A stretch of DNA of 64,000 nucleotides from Cyclina sinensis (taxonomy: Eukaryota; Mollusca; Bivalvia; Venerida; Veneridae), in the NCBI GenBank assembly GCA_012932295.1, contig JAAONU010000003.1, positions 27,328,361 to 27,392,360 of the forward strand. The letters are read 5' to 3'. Below, piece by piece: positions 1 through 12,400 of the stretch (its first letter is position 1; each line of letters opens with the position of its first letter). Below the pieces are notes generated by a model. That model worked only from the letters and a program-made list of their open reading frames with translations, did not search any database and was not told where the DNA came from. The translations under genes were made by a program, and so were the position numbers.

Positions 1-344
1 ATTTCTGTAGCAGATATATGTAGTTTCAAAAACTATTTCTTCAGATCTGAAATCGGATCAATTTTCTGAGTACCATCGTCAGTAACCCAGGAGTACTCTC
101 TACTTATACACTTCATTTGCAGTTCATTCCTTTGTGGAATCAGCACCAGTGGGTTCCGATGCTGCAGAGCACAGGATATAGCTTATATTGTGCAAGTTTT
201 CAGGTCTTCTTATATCAATAAAGGTATAAAAACTGTGTATTTATTTAATGTACTCAAAATGATTGTTATTGAGGGATAATGTAGATTTAAGTATGTTATA
301 ACTATTTTTGTACTGAATAATGACTAAGATAAATGAGTACTAAC

Positions 345-461
345 TTGTGTGGCTCCTGGCCCTGAGCCTGGTCCTGGTACCATGCCCCCCATGTTAGACT
401 GCCCCATTCCAGGCATTAAACCTGGTCCTGCCATAGGGTTCTGTCCAGGTGTCTGCTGCAT
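345..461 (-). CDS. MED25: MED25 exon 17, Met/Gly/Pro-rich C-terminal region
   Basis: Thirty-nine codons begin [20 protein letters not shown] and end [11 protein letters not shown], bounded by CAG and GTTAGT on the minus strand. It follows exon 16 in phase 0 and matches the compositional bias of the post-ACID tail in vertebrate MED25. Reading through the donor gives only seven more codons before TAG. Confidence 0.8.
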
Positions 462-3400
462 CTGAGAATAGGAAAGGAAATCAGTTTTAACATTCATTGA
501 ATAACTTAAACATTTGTATAAAGTCTCTCCCTACTTAAGGCAAGTTTTTCCTACCTTTTGCAACTGGTACATATCATAATCACCCTTTGAACTCTATATG
601 GTAATATCTTGTGAAATAAATATGATATACTACATAATATCCACTAGATTATTAGAAATAATGAAGACTTTTAATTATTACAGTATTTTTACCGTGCTCT
701 AACAAAAACTATCACTAAAGGTGACTAGTATCCTTGCAAAGCACTGTACTTAATGTGAAGTGTCAGAATTCCTGACTATTTTGGTGCTATGAAATACAAT
801 TCAGTAAACAATTTTTTTTCTATTTATTAAAAAATGCATGTCACTTTGAAATAATTTTACTATAAAAATAGGTGTCACTTTCAAATTTGTTTGGAAATTT
901 AGTAGCTGCAGGCTATTTCAACTACATAACTGTACTGACAAATGCTAAAAGAGCTTTAAGCTTTCAGGATCATCCCTTAAATTTTGTAATTAATAAAGTA
1001 ATTACAATGTAACATGTTAATAATGAAACTCACACAAGGCATGCAGTAACAACCATGTCCATTGATTTAACTAGCAATGATAAGCTTAATTAAAAACACT
1101 TTGGTCTACTTTGAAAGTTTCCTGCTTGGATGTATCATAAAAAAGCCAGAAAAACTTGAGCAAGCACATATTTTTTACAGAACTACCACTAAAATGAGCT
1201 CACTGACACATATTCTCTGTAAAGAGGTGCTACAAGTGTATGTTTAAGTTTACATACTGGTAGTGACGTAATTCCAACCATATTTTAAACATTCATACTT
1301 GCCGTTACATTTTGTGACGATGCATTATTCTAAAATTCTTAACCAGTAGAGTAGGGTTCTTTAATCAGATATCAGAAATTGCCGTCATAGCACTTTTCCT
1401 AATAAAAAAAATACTAATAAAATTGCCATAAAAAGTATACAAATTTCAGTCAGGGGTCAGAAATATTATTTTCAAATACTCAGATTTGCTCTTTACGATA
1501 AACTGCAAATAAACATCAAAAGAAATACAAATAGAAATTTCTTTTCTAGTGACCCTTATCATCAATGTTTCCAAAAGCTTAACGAAAACTTTAATTCATA
1601 AGTTTGCTCATAAGGTTGAGGACATTTTTTTAGGAGTACTAAATTAGTGGAAATTTCTATCAAATTTTGTTGTTTTACTTTAAATTGAATTATGATGTGT
1701 TTATAGATCTCAATAAACACTCCCATATAAACCCTGTGTTTGGTTTGAAAATATTGTTAACATGTACTTAATATCTTTTTTGTTCCCCTGGCATGAAGAC
1801 CATCTATTATGATATATTAAAAACCAAAATTTGAAATCCACTTACTTATGTGGAACCAATGAAACAGATTTGCTGGGAAGTGATCAATGATTATAATCCA
1901 ATTTTTTTTCCTGATCATATCATGTTTCAGAGAAACTGGAATGTACAGGAGCAATTCATCTCTGAAATCCTCAACATTATTAAATTACCATCTATCTATC
2001 TATTTGACCGACGCCCCCTGAAGAGATTAGTTATGTTGTGGGGGTAGTGCAAGATACAGAAAGCATCCCATTCCAGAGACACCCCTGGTTCTTTTGCATG
2101 CTCAGTGTATAGCACTGATACATGTGACCTCGGTTTAAAGTCTCATCCGAAAGACAATTAGTAATGTTAGTGGAGGAGTGGGGGATCGAACTTGGAACCC
2201 CCTGGTTTACCAGTCCAGCGCGTTACCACTGGACCACATCTGCTCCCATTGAATTACCATGTAGGTGTGTGTGTATATATATGTATCCCTGCACCAGTTT
2301 CCAAGTTTATAACTATAATATTATTGGTAAATCATACAACCCTTCACACAACTTGTTCTCATAACACTGGGCTTATACCAACACCTCATCAAACTTATTG
2401 TTCTTAATACTGTACCCACAAAATTTCAAGATTGCCATCTTGAAATTGTGAGCTTTTTTCATTTTTCTATCAAATTGTTGTCTTTTATTTTGTGTTTATT
2501 TTTTTTTACCATTTAAAGCTATTTATCAGTATTTCAGCCCTGTAAGCAGGAGGTATAACTACCTAACATTCCTAGTACATCCTCCAAGAACTAAACACTT
2601 ATCTAAAGCTAGGGACAACTCTCTCACTCTGCAGATTATAGTCTCTAACCTCTGACCATTCCAGAAATTAGTACCTCCCTGATTATCTCCCCTGTGTCTG
2701 CCATTTACGGACTGCAGATTGAAACATTATCCTACAGTGTATAGTAGAAAAGGTACCATCTTATAAACCACAGGAAGCATTTATTTCCATCAAAGATCCA
2801 TTCCATGGTTACTTTAAGTACCCACCTTGATTACACAAATGCTTCACTTAAACTCTAAATCATTAGCTACGAGATATATAAAAGATTTTAATAATATATG
2901 CTCATGAAGTTCAAAATGTTTATAAGATGTAAAATTATTCTCCAAAGTTATATATCTTGCATAAGTAACATCCAAGGTCCTGATATAAATACTAATGTAG
3001 GTAGGTTGGTATACTGATGTTCTGTGATATACTAAGCGGATCAGCAAGCTTTTCTCTTTCCCCAAACACTGACTGTTTCTAGATGTGATATTCTACTACC
3101 TGACCAAAGAAACATGGTACACTTTTACATCAGTAACGGTATTGTTATATGATACAATGAACTACAAAAATCCTGTGTTAGTACACACTTAACCCTTTAC
3201 TCCATGGATACGCTTTTTATCAAATGGGTGACCAGTGTAGATCCAGATCAGCCGGAACATCCGTGCCGTCTGATCAGGATCTACACTGTTTGCTTCTTGC
3301 TCAGAAATAACCTAATGAATCTGAAAGCAACTAGTGTAGATCCAGATCAGACGGCATGGATGTGATAAAAGGCGTATCCATGGAGTAAAGGGTTAAGACC

Positions 3401-6400
3401 CAGTTTCACTTACAAAGATAGAAAATACTAAAATAACAGCATTTATACATATATGTTACAACTATACTTCTAATGAACATTCTCATTATTCGAACAGCTA
3501 AACACAACCCTATACCTATAAACCTACAGGAAACACTGAAGGTTTCACTAACTTGATGATATATCAACTAAATGCAAATTAGCTAGGGTCATGTGAGTAG
3601 TCATGACATCTTTGGCAGATCTAAATTTACTATAAACATATCAAATGTCCAATGTGTGTTACAGATTAAACTGATTGTTAGAAGAACAGTTGTAAAGCAC
3701 AAACAAGAATGTAAATCCTGTTCTGTTTTAGTATATTTGATTTTTGCGAGTGAAACTTTGCCTTAAACTACAAAAGTGAAAGTAAAATGCACAAAGTGTC
3801 AGTTGTCTCTTTCTTACTTAATAGCATTACTATTTTCTATCATACAGAACCAAGTCGAACAATGCAAGCAGTTGTGCTGCTCTATTAATCAAACAAAGAT
3901 TGAAAAAAAGAAATAATTAAAATTTGTTTTTCTTAACATTCATTGGCTTGGATAAACGTTATTAGGTAAATCGACTGTTAGTCAGAGGACTATATACATA
4001 AATACTGCTAACAATTTAGTTAAGATGTATCTGTATTTCAAGGTGACTTGAAAGTGCTGTTGTGATTTACATGTTTTTGGAGTTTTATGAAGTTCACGCA
4101 ATAATGCAGGAATTAACTCTGGATTAACTTTTGATATCAATTCCCCCACCTTTTTCTTAAGAATATATTCTCTTTCCAAATGCACTTGAAACAAAACTGT
4201 ATGTTTGAATGAAGTGTTTTACTGTATAGATTTGATACTGCACATATACATGTACATTACCTCCCAGTAAGAACAGTCAGGAGTAAATTACCACATCTAG
4301 AAATAATTTTGTCTACAAATCCTTGCTACAAAACCTCATCACACTGCATAACAAGTTCACATGTCCCCTAAGCCCAGGCAAAGGTAAGCAAGGGGCTTAA
4401 TGTTTCCTTTATCAACCAAGAAAACAACTAATTTAATAACGTGTTTATTGAAAATTCAAAATAAATAATGAAAAAATCAATTTTTCCCCCTGGTTCCTAT
4501 CACCAAAACTAAAGTTATATTTGTAAAAGATTTGTTTAAAAATGAAGAGAAATCTAATTTTAGTAAAATTATTTATTTTGAGAAAAATGAATGTACAATC
4601 AAATAATTGCAGAGGATTTTTTTCAATCATAGGAATAGTGCAATGCAGGGTTAAGATTCTAATTATGTTCATGTATTTAAAGAAATGCATATGCATATTT
4701 TCTCTTCTTTATTTCTAAAAGAGAAGCACCTTAAATCTTTTTAAGCAAAAACCCACTGTTGTAAGATATAATAAGCATATTTCATTACATTTCTTGGTTG
4801 AAAAGAAAACGTGCTGGATTGCTGAAGAAGGGAAGGCAAAAATTCAAACCTGGGAACTTAAGGGGCTGGGTATCCCAAAATGACTGCTCAACAACTTAGC
4901 TTGTGTCTACAATTATGCAAAAAGTCAGAAATACTTGATGGCACTAGTAGGCTTGTACCAATAATTGTCTCCCTTTCTACAGGGGCAGTTAACTAGTAAA
5001 ACATAACACTAGTAAAATAAAATAAACTGTCAGATCATTTTCTCATTATTCTGTGAAGCCTTCATTACTATAATTCACTAAACTACTTCTATGGGATTAT
5101 TATAACAATGGACCAATTCTTCAAACAGTCTACTGATGCCTGAATGATCTAATAAAACAGTTGTGAAGTAATAAAAACTATGCATTTTGCACAGCAAAAA
5201 AGCTGCATCTTTTTAAAAAAAACCAACAAACTAAACAGCTACTTCTAAGCTTCAGAAACGACAGTAACAGATATATCCTTTTCAACTGCCACAAAGAATC
5301 TTAAAAATTTTTAAAACAAATTATGACTAAAACCTTTTTCATATATCAATATTTGAATACAATTTTCCTGGGACTCTTTTTTTTTTTTAGATTTCAGGTG
5401 AAATATTCTTCACAAAAAATACTAAATGCATGAAATAAATAGCACAAGAAAGCCGTAGACCAAACTCTAGAATAACTGTGAACAACCTGCTACACTGTTA
5501 TAACAAGAACTCTAAGATTGGCTATCGAGAATACAAGCAATACCAATTACATTAAAAACAAGAAAGATAAACCATCTTGAGTACTTAACTTTTCAATACC
5601 TACCCTTTGTTTATGCTGAGTTATCACTTGCCGTATCCCATTCACGACACCACTCTGGTCATTGGGTATCAGACCTACAAATGACTTTCTTTTGTTGCTG
5701 AACAGTAACAGTAAGACGCGTATATCACATGCAGTACTTGGTGGAAAATGTACACAGCCTGCCTGTAATAAAGGTCATGTTGAGAGGTCATCTGGAAAGT
5801 TATACATCCTGCTAAAACTGGTGAAATTTACATGTATGTTTTAGATAATTCTCAAGTGTAGATAGTTTGTTTAAAACAAATGATACACATGGAAGCTCAA
5901 ACATGTTCAGACAAAACTGAAACTAATAAGGCAATTCCTTGGATGTTTTTTCTGATAGCAAGATTTCAACAAAGAAATACTTAAACTTTGCTTCAAACAC
6001 ATACAATTATGTCACAGCTAACTAGTGTAATGACATATCTTTCTATGTTTGCATACTGTGATGTGTACACAAACTATGATACTGGCCTAAAACCATCTTA
6101 TTTCTTTTATTTGATTAAATTTAAAGTAATGGCAAAGCATAACAAGAAATGTTTGTAAAACATAAATGCCCCCCGGCAGCACCTAATTGCTTGTGGTTGG
6201 GCCAAAGCGTTCTCTAGTTATTGATCAGAAACCGTTTTTAGGATCAAGGTCCCTGTGGCCTTGACCTTTGACCTAATGACCTCAAAATCAATATGGGTCA
6301 TTTACTGGTCATGACCAACCAGCACACCAAGTTTGGTGAACCTAGGTCAAAGCATTCTCTAGTTATTGATCGGAAACCGTTTTTAAAGTCAAAGTCTCTG

Positions 6401-9400
6401 TGAGCTTGACCTTTAACCTAATGACCTCAAAATCAATAGGGGGTCATCTACTGGTGATGACCAACAAGCATACCAAGTTTGGTGAACCTAGGTCAAAGCA
6501 TTCTCTAGTTATTGATCGGAAACCGTTTTTAAGATGAAAGTCTCTGTGATCTTGATCTTTGACCTAATGACCTCAAAGTCAATAGGGATCATCTATTGGT
6601 GATGACCAACCAGAAAACCAAGTTTGGTGAACCTAGGTCAAAGCGTTCTCTAGTTATTGATCAGAAACCGTTTTTAGGATCAAGGTCCCTGTGAGCTTGA
6701 CCTTTGACCTAATGACCTCAAAATCAATAGGGGTCATCTACTGGTGATGACCAATCAGCATACCAAGTTTGATGAACCTAAGTCAAAGCGTTCTCTAGTT
6801 ATTGATCGGAAACCGTTTTAAGGATGAAAGTCTCTTTGATCTTGACCTTTGACCTAATGACCTCAAAGTCAATAGGGGTCATCTACTGGTGATGACCAAC
6901 CAGCATACCAAATTTGGTGAACCTAGGTCAAAGTATTCTCTAGTTAGTGATCGGAAACCATTTTTAGGATGAAGGTCCCTGTGAGCTTGACCTTTGACCT
7001 AATGACCTCAAAATCTACAGGGGTCATCTACTGGTGATGACCAACCAGCATACCAAGTTTGGTGAACCTAGGTCAAAGCGTTCTCTAGTTATTGATCGGA
7101 AACCGTTTTTAGGATGAAGGTCCCTGTGATCTTTACCTTTGACCTAATGACCTCAAAATCAATAGGGGTCATCTACTGGTGATGACCAACCAGCATACCA
7201 AGTTTGGTGAACCTAGGTCAAAGCGTTCTCTAGTTATTGGTCGGAAACCGTTTCTACCTACAAGGTCAATGTGACCTTGACCTTGACCCCTTGACCCCAA
7301 AATCAATAGGGGTCATCTACTGGTGATGGACAATCATCCTACCAAGTTTGAAGTTCCTAGGCCTAAGAGTTCTTTAGTTATTGGTCGGAAACTGTTTCTA
7401 CCTACAAGGTCACTGTGACTTTGACCTTTGATCCCTTGACCCCAAAATCAATAGGGGTCATCTACTGGTGATGGACAATCATGCTACCAAGTTTGAAGTT
7501 CCTAGGCCTAAGCGTTCTTTAGTTATTGGTCGGAAACCATTTGGTCTACGGACCGACGAACAGACAAATGCAAAGCAATATACCCCCACTTCTTTGAAGA
7601 GGGGGCATAATTATATACCCCTTGGTTATAACATATGATGACACTACAATAATGCAAACTGAAGATTTTGAGGAAGAGAATGTATAGGTCTGAAAGAGAG
7701 GGATGATAAAAGATAAACAAGAATGAGATGATAAACGATCAATTTTAAAACAACTGTTGTATCTAATCTTTACAACTAAAGACCATTAAATGTGTAGGCA
7801 GGTTGATTACAAGATGTTGGATATAGAACTTTGAAATAAGTGTACAACCAACTTACAAATCCACTGCCCATAACTTTGTATAAATTTCTCAGATCATCTA
7901 GATTTGTGTTATGGAAATGGAATGCCACCTGGCGACTGTTTTTAAACAGGGGATGTAACTGTGCTGAGTTTAGTAAAGTCTGTGGCATCAGCTGCATGAT
8001 GAGAGTACTCGGCCAACTCTGTGTATTACTGCAAGATAATAGATTTTTTCAGTTACATCAGTTATAAAATAATAATAATAATAAAATACATTTAAGAGGC
8101 ATACCCTAAAATTTAGAACATTCCATTTCCTTCAGATTCATTAAAATATTATCGATACTGAAAAAACTTATCTCAAAAGGTCAGTCAAAAAATCTGAGAA
8201 CAACATGTTAAAAGGATTTTAATATTTATAGGGTCGTTGCTCTTTAAACATTTTGTCTGACAGTGACTTATTGTGGATGAAGACTTTCTTGTTCTCAATA
8301 TGCCTAAAGGAAAAAAATTTGAAACATACAGTCATGTTTATTCTTCTCTACCTTATCATTTTTTTCAGTTTTAGAAAAAGGAGCTAATTAAATACAGGTG
8401 AAATATATCACAGATTAATCTAAGGGTATACCCCTGTAACAAAAAATATTTGTAAGTTTTATGAGTTCTTCTAAATAGATAACCAACTTCTTAACTCTGG
8501 TTACAGTAGCTTTCTGAATCTCTAGTGGCAAAATCCTACTGATCTCTAAATACTCAACAGAACATGCTATGCAGACATTACTATAGATTATATAAATGAA
8601 GTTGAGATATCTTGGTATCATTCCTTAATCCTTCTTTTGAAGTTCTGACAAGATTGAATAAGTGTTCGAAACTGAAAAGACTAAAGGTACTTTACATCTC
8701 TGATTTACCCTTCTACTTATTATAGGCAGGATAAACACAGAATCAGTTTCTGGAATCACATTATGACCCTATATCCTCTCACAACATCATACAATGTATA
8801 CTGTGCATGCTTAATGAATATAGAAAAGAATTGTATACATGTCTTGGTCTGTTCTGGCAATGGACACCATACATCCTAGACTTCGTGTGATCCTTGTACT
8901 CGGTCCTTGCATTACTGTCTTCTTATCCTGCCACTCTAACTGGCCTGATAAATGTTACTTAGTTATAATATGGCTGACACATTACATTGTAAAGAAAGAA
9001 AACAAGAACTATTTTATCCCTTAGTAACTCCTTATTTAGCATTAGAAAAATCATTTTTGGTCATTTTAAGTCTTCGTTTCAACATCTGGGCTTGCACTGA
9101 GGAATAAAACACCCAAGAACATTGTCTGCAATAGACTGGAACTGATTTACATATTTTCAGAAAGGTAACCACACAACCAGAAATAAAATAAACAACTTGG
9201 AATAGTTCCTAGAACCAGTTTAACACAGCAATATATTTCTTATAGTATCAGAGTTGTTATCATTCAGAAGCTAGGTTATATGATAAACCTGTATTCTTTG
9301 TCACTTCATGCAGGCACATTTCTGTTAAAATCAACTGCATCTCACTACCCCTAAATGCTTAATAATCTAGACAAGTTAAAATAAATGCCTCAGTTATTAC

Positions 9401-12400
9401 CAGATAATAAACTCTTATTATATATTATGATATCAGCAGTTTACCTTTCCATATGATGTTTCTGTTCTGCAGTGGGTTGTTACCAGGTTGATCAGGTCCT
9501 GGTATTGCTGGCTGACCAGGAGCACCTGCCCCAGCTATAGGGTTTGCCCCAACCATCATGCTGGGCTGGCTAACCATACCTCCAACTAAAATAGTAGACT
9601 TCATATTGAAATGTATCTGAATTTTGGTTTACACTTCTTCAAAGCATAAAGATACAATGTACTCTTTCCTCTTGAAATTTGAATTTTGCAATCATCAGAA
9701 ACAAAAAAGTAAGGGATCAGATCTGCTTTAAAGGGTTCAAAGGAGAAAATATTCTTAACACTGCATCTGAAACTGTTGATATTTTATTTAAGACCAGCTG
9801 GAATCTATGCAAAAGTTGTTCATTACATGAGTAAACTGGACAGAAAGTTAATAAGCATTCTACATCTGTTCTTTTGACAGCTAACAGTAATAATTAGCGA
9901 TTGCAATGAGTAACTGGTTAACCAAGTACTTGAATGAACGTTTTAGTATCGAATATCAAAATTCGTACTTGATTACTCAATATTTTTTTTAAAAAGTACT
10001 ACATTATCACATCCAAGGTATTTCTCCACTAAAAAACACTTAAACCTATTGAGAGTTATCCTTACATCTTTGTCCATGTGTGAAAATTAACAATGAAAGT
10101 GTTACTTATGTTGCTTACATGTATATCATAAGGCCACTTATATTAAATCTGCCAAATGGTTACTATGGCAATACTTGTTAACTGCAAATTCTCGCTCATA
10201 TTTTAGAATATGAAAGAAATGAAGTGCAAGAGAATGCTAGCAACTGAAGCACTAAGATTGTTTAAAATTCTGTGAGCTTTGACTGGCTTACAGTTCACTG
10301 CCACTTGATCGAAATTTAGTGGTCTTATACCTATATGAACTCTGAAGCCACTGATATATATTATGGTAAACTGGGGAAAATTAATCATCAGGTTTAAACA
10401 CTTTTATCAGGTAGAGAACCAAGATTTTTATGTGTGTTTGTGACACATTTAAAGAGAAAGTATATCAATCATTTAAAGTATTACAATAAAAACTATTCCT
10501 ATAGTTTTCAAGTGGAAAACAGGCATTTCATTTTCCTAATTGTTTTACTCAAAACCTGTTACGTATAAGCTACTAGTTTAAGTGACTTTAACTATTTGCA
10601 AGCATTTGATTGACTGAATATAAACACGGTGTCAAGCATCAAAATTCCCTTGATATCCCTGACCAATCAGATGATTTATAAAATTATCTAGGTCATGTCA
10701 AGTCACTGGAGGTCAGCACCTTTTTAGATTGCTGGTAATCAGATGACTCTTCAAATGATGGAAACAATGCCCTTTGGGTCGCCCCCATTTATGCTCATTT
10801 TTTTAATGACTTCCTCATACATGTATGTCAGTGAGAATAGTAGGCCACACTTACCCAGATACTGAAAATACTGCAAAAATACCTAGGGAAATTTTGAATT
10901 CTGATCTGATCAAGAACACTGGCATAGGTGGAGAGAACTATAAACATCAGTAGAACTTGTGTTACTGTTGATTTACCAAGATCCTGACAGCTACCAATGT
11001 GAGAATTCAAAACCAGGCTTTGTCTGCAAATTTCTGGTAAATAGTTAGTTTGATTTCTATAAGACAGCAAATTGTCAAAGCAGTATCTGGGATAACTTAA
11101 CCACTGCTCATGCTTCATACTCATTGATAAGCCATGCATACATCCGTGTCCAAATTCTTAGAAATACAGGTGCTAGGAAGATTCCTAAGAAATCCTTAGG
11201 TAACCAAGTACTTGATTGGAAGAATGACAAAGTACTACAGTATTAAAATCAGTACTCACTGCCATCCCTAGTTATAACTGAAGCAGAGTCAAATGGCAAC
11301 TTCATCTAAATATATGACTTGTTTAAGAACCCTCAATGAAAAAGACTTAATAAACAAAAAACTTTTACAAGACGGAATAAATGAAGTATGTAAGTTTATT
11401 TTTTGTAACCTGTGCTTGGTGCCACTGACGGCATACCCACTGCATTTGAGACCATCGTATGTGACACACTTCCAACATTCTGACCTAACGTTCCCATCAT
11501 AGCAGCCTTTGACTGCATGTTAGTGTTCATCTGGGGATTGGCCCCTGCCATGGCCATAATGCTGTGGTCCTGAGACATAGGTGGGCCACCCATTGTTCCC
11601 ATATTTGTGTTCTGCATGCGTGGCTGACTCATACTCATTCCAAAATTATCCTGAAACACAATAAACTAGAGCTATTCTATAGTCCTCCTCAAGCCATTTA
11701 ACTTCAAACAGCATCTTTCCCAAAGATTACAAAAGTACATTTGAAAAGGTGAATTATTTTTGTAATTTCTTGGGGAGATGAGGAAGGGGGATGTGGATGC
11801 GGGATGGGGTGGGGGTGTGGAGGTGGTGAGGAGAGTAATATCACAGCAGATATATCAGTTTCAGACAGAATAATTTAATAAATCAATCAGCTCCTAAATA
11901 CACAAAGCCTAATTAGGGAAGTTCTTAAATAAATATTTCAAGACTGACTCCCACAACGGAGATACAACTGACACCTGATGTCAATTTTTTTCCCTTTTAA
12001 TTTGTTATATTTCATCATTTGCAGATTTTACATCATACTACTGACTACTTTAATCCTTACTTGACTAGCTGTAGAGTTGATACCCTGGGATACAGGGTTC
12101 TGTGGGCGTCCCATTGTACTGTAGGGCATCTGTTGCTGGGGTATACTGTTTCCTGGCATACTACCTGGCTGGGGCTTACTCATCTGACCTCCAAACATCC
12201 TCTGTTGTTGGTCCTAAATAAATGTTTTAAATATTTTTATATACATTTAGTTCCACCTGATGTTGGTACTACCTTTACAAACAAAACTGGTGTGACATTT
12301 TTACAAGACATTACATATATGTGCCTGGCAAGGATTGATTCAAAATGTTTCTTCCTTTGTTACAGAACATTACATCCATTTGCGTTCTTTTATACTAACT

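Larger units (their letters stand above)
462..5603. other. MED25 intron 16, mostly unique AT-rich sequence
   Basis: Apart from the minus-strand SINE and the TTAA-flanked MITE listed separately, I see no exon, RNA gene or strong tandem repeat here. Phase continuity from exon 16 to exon 17 does not require a coding exon inside. Confidence 0.6.

Noticed and set aside
33..161. MED25 terminal exon with 42 codons and TAG
   Set aside because: Phase and acceptor fit, but the peptide has no resemblance to known MED25 tails; left as a possibility in the gene entry.
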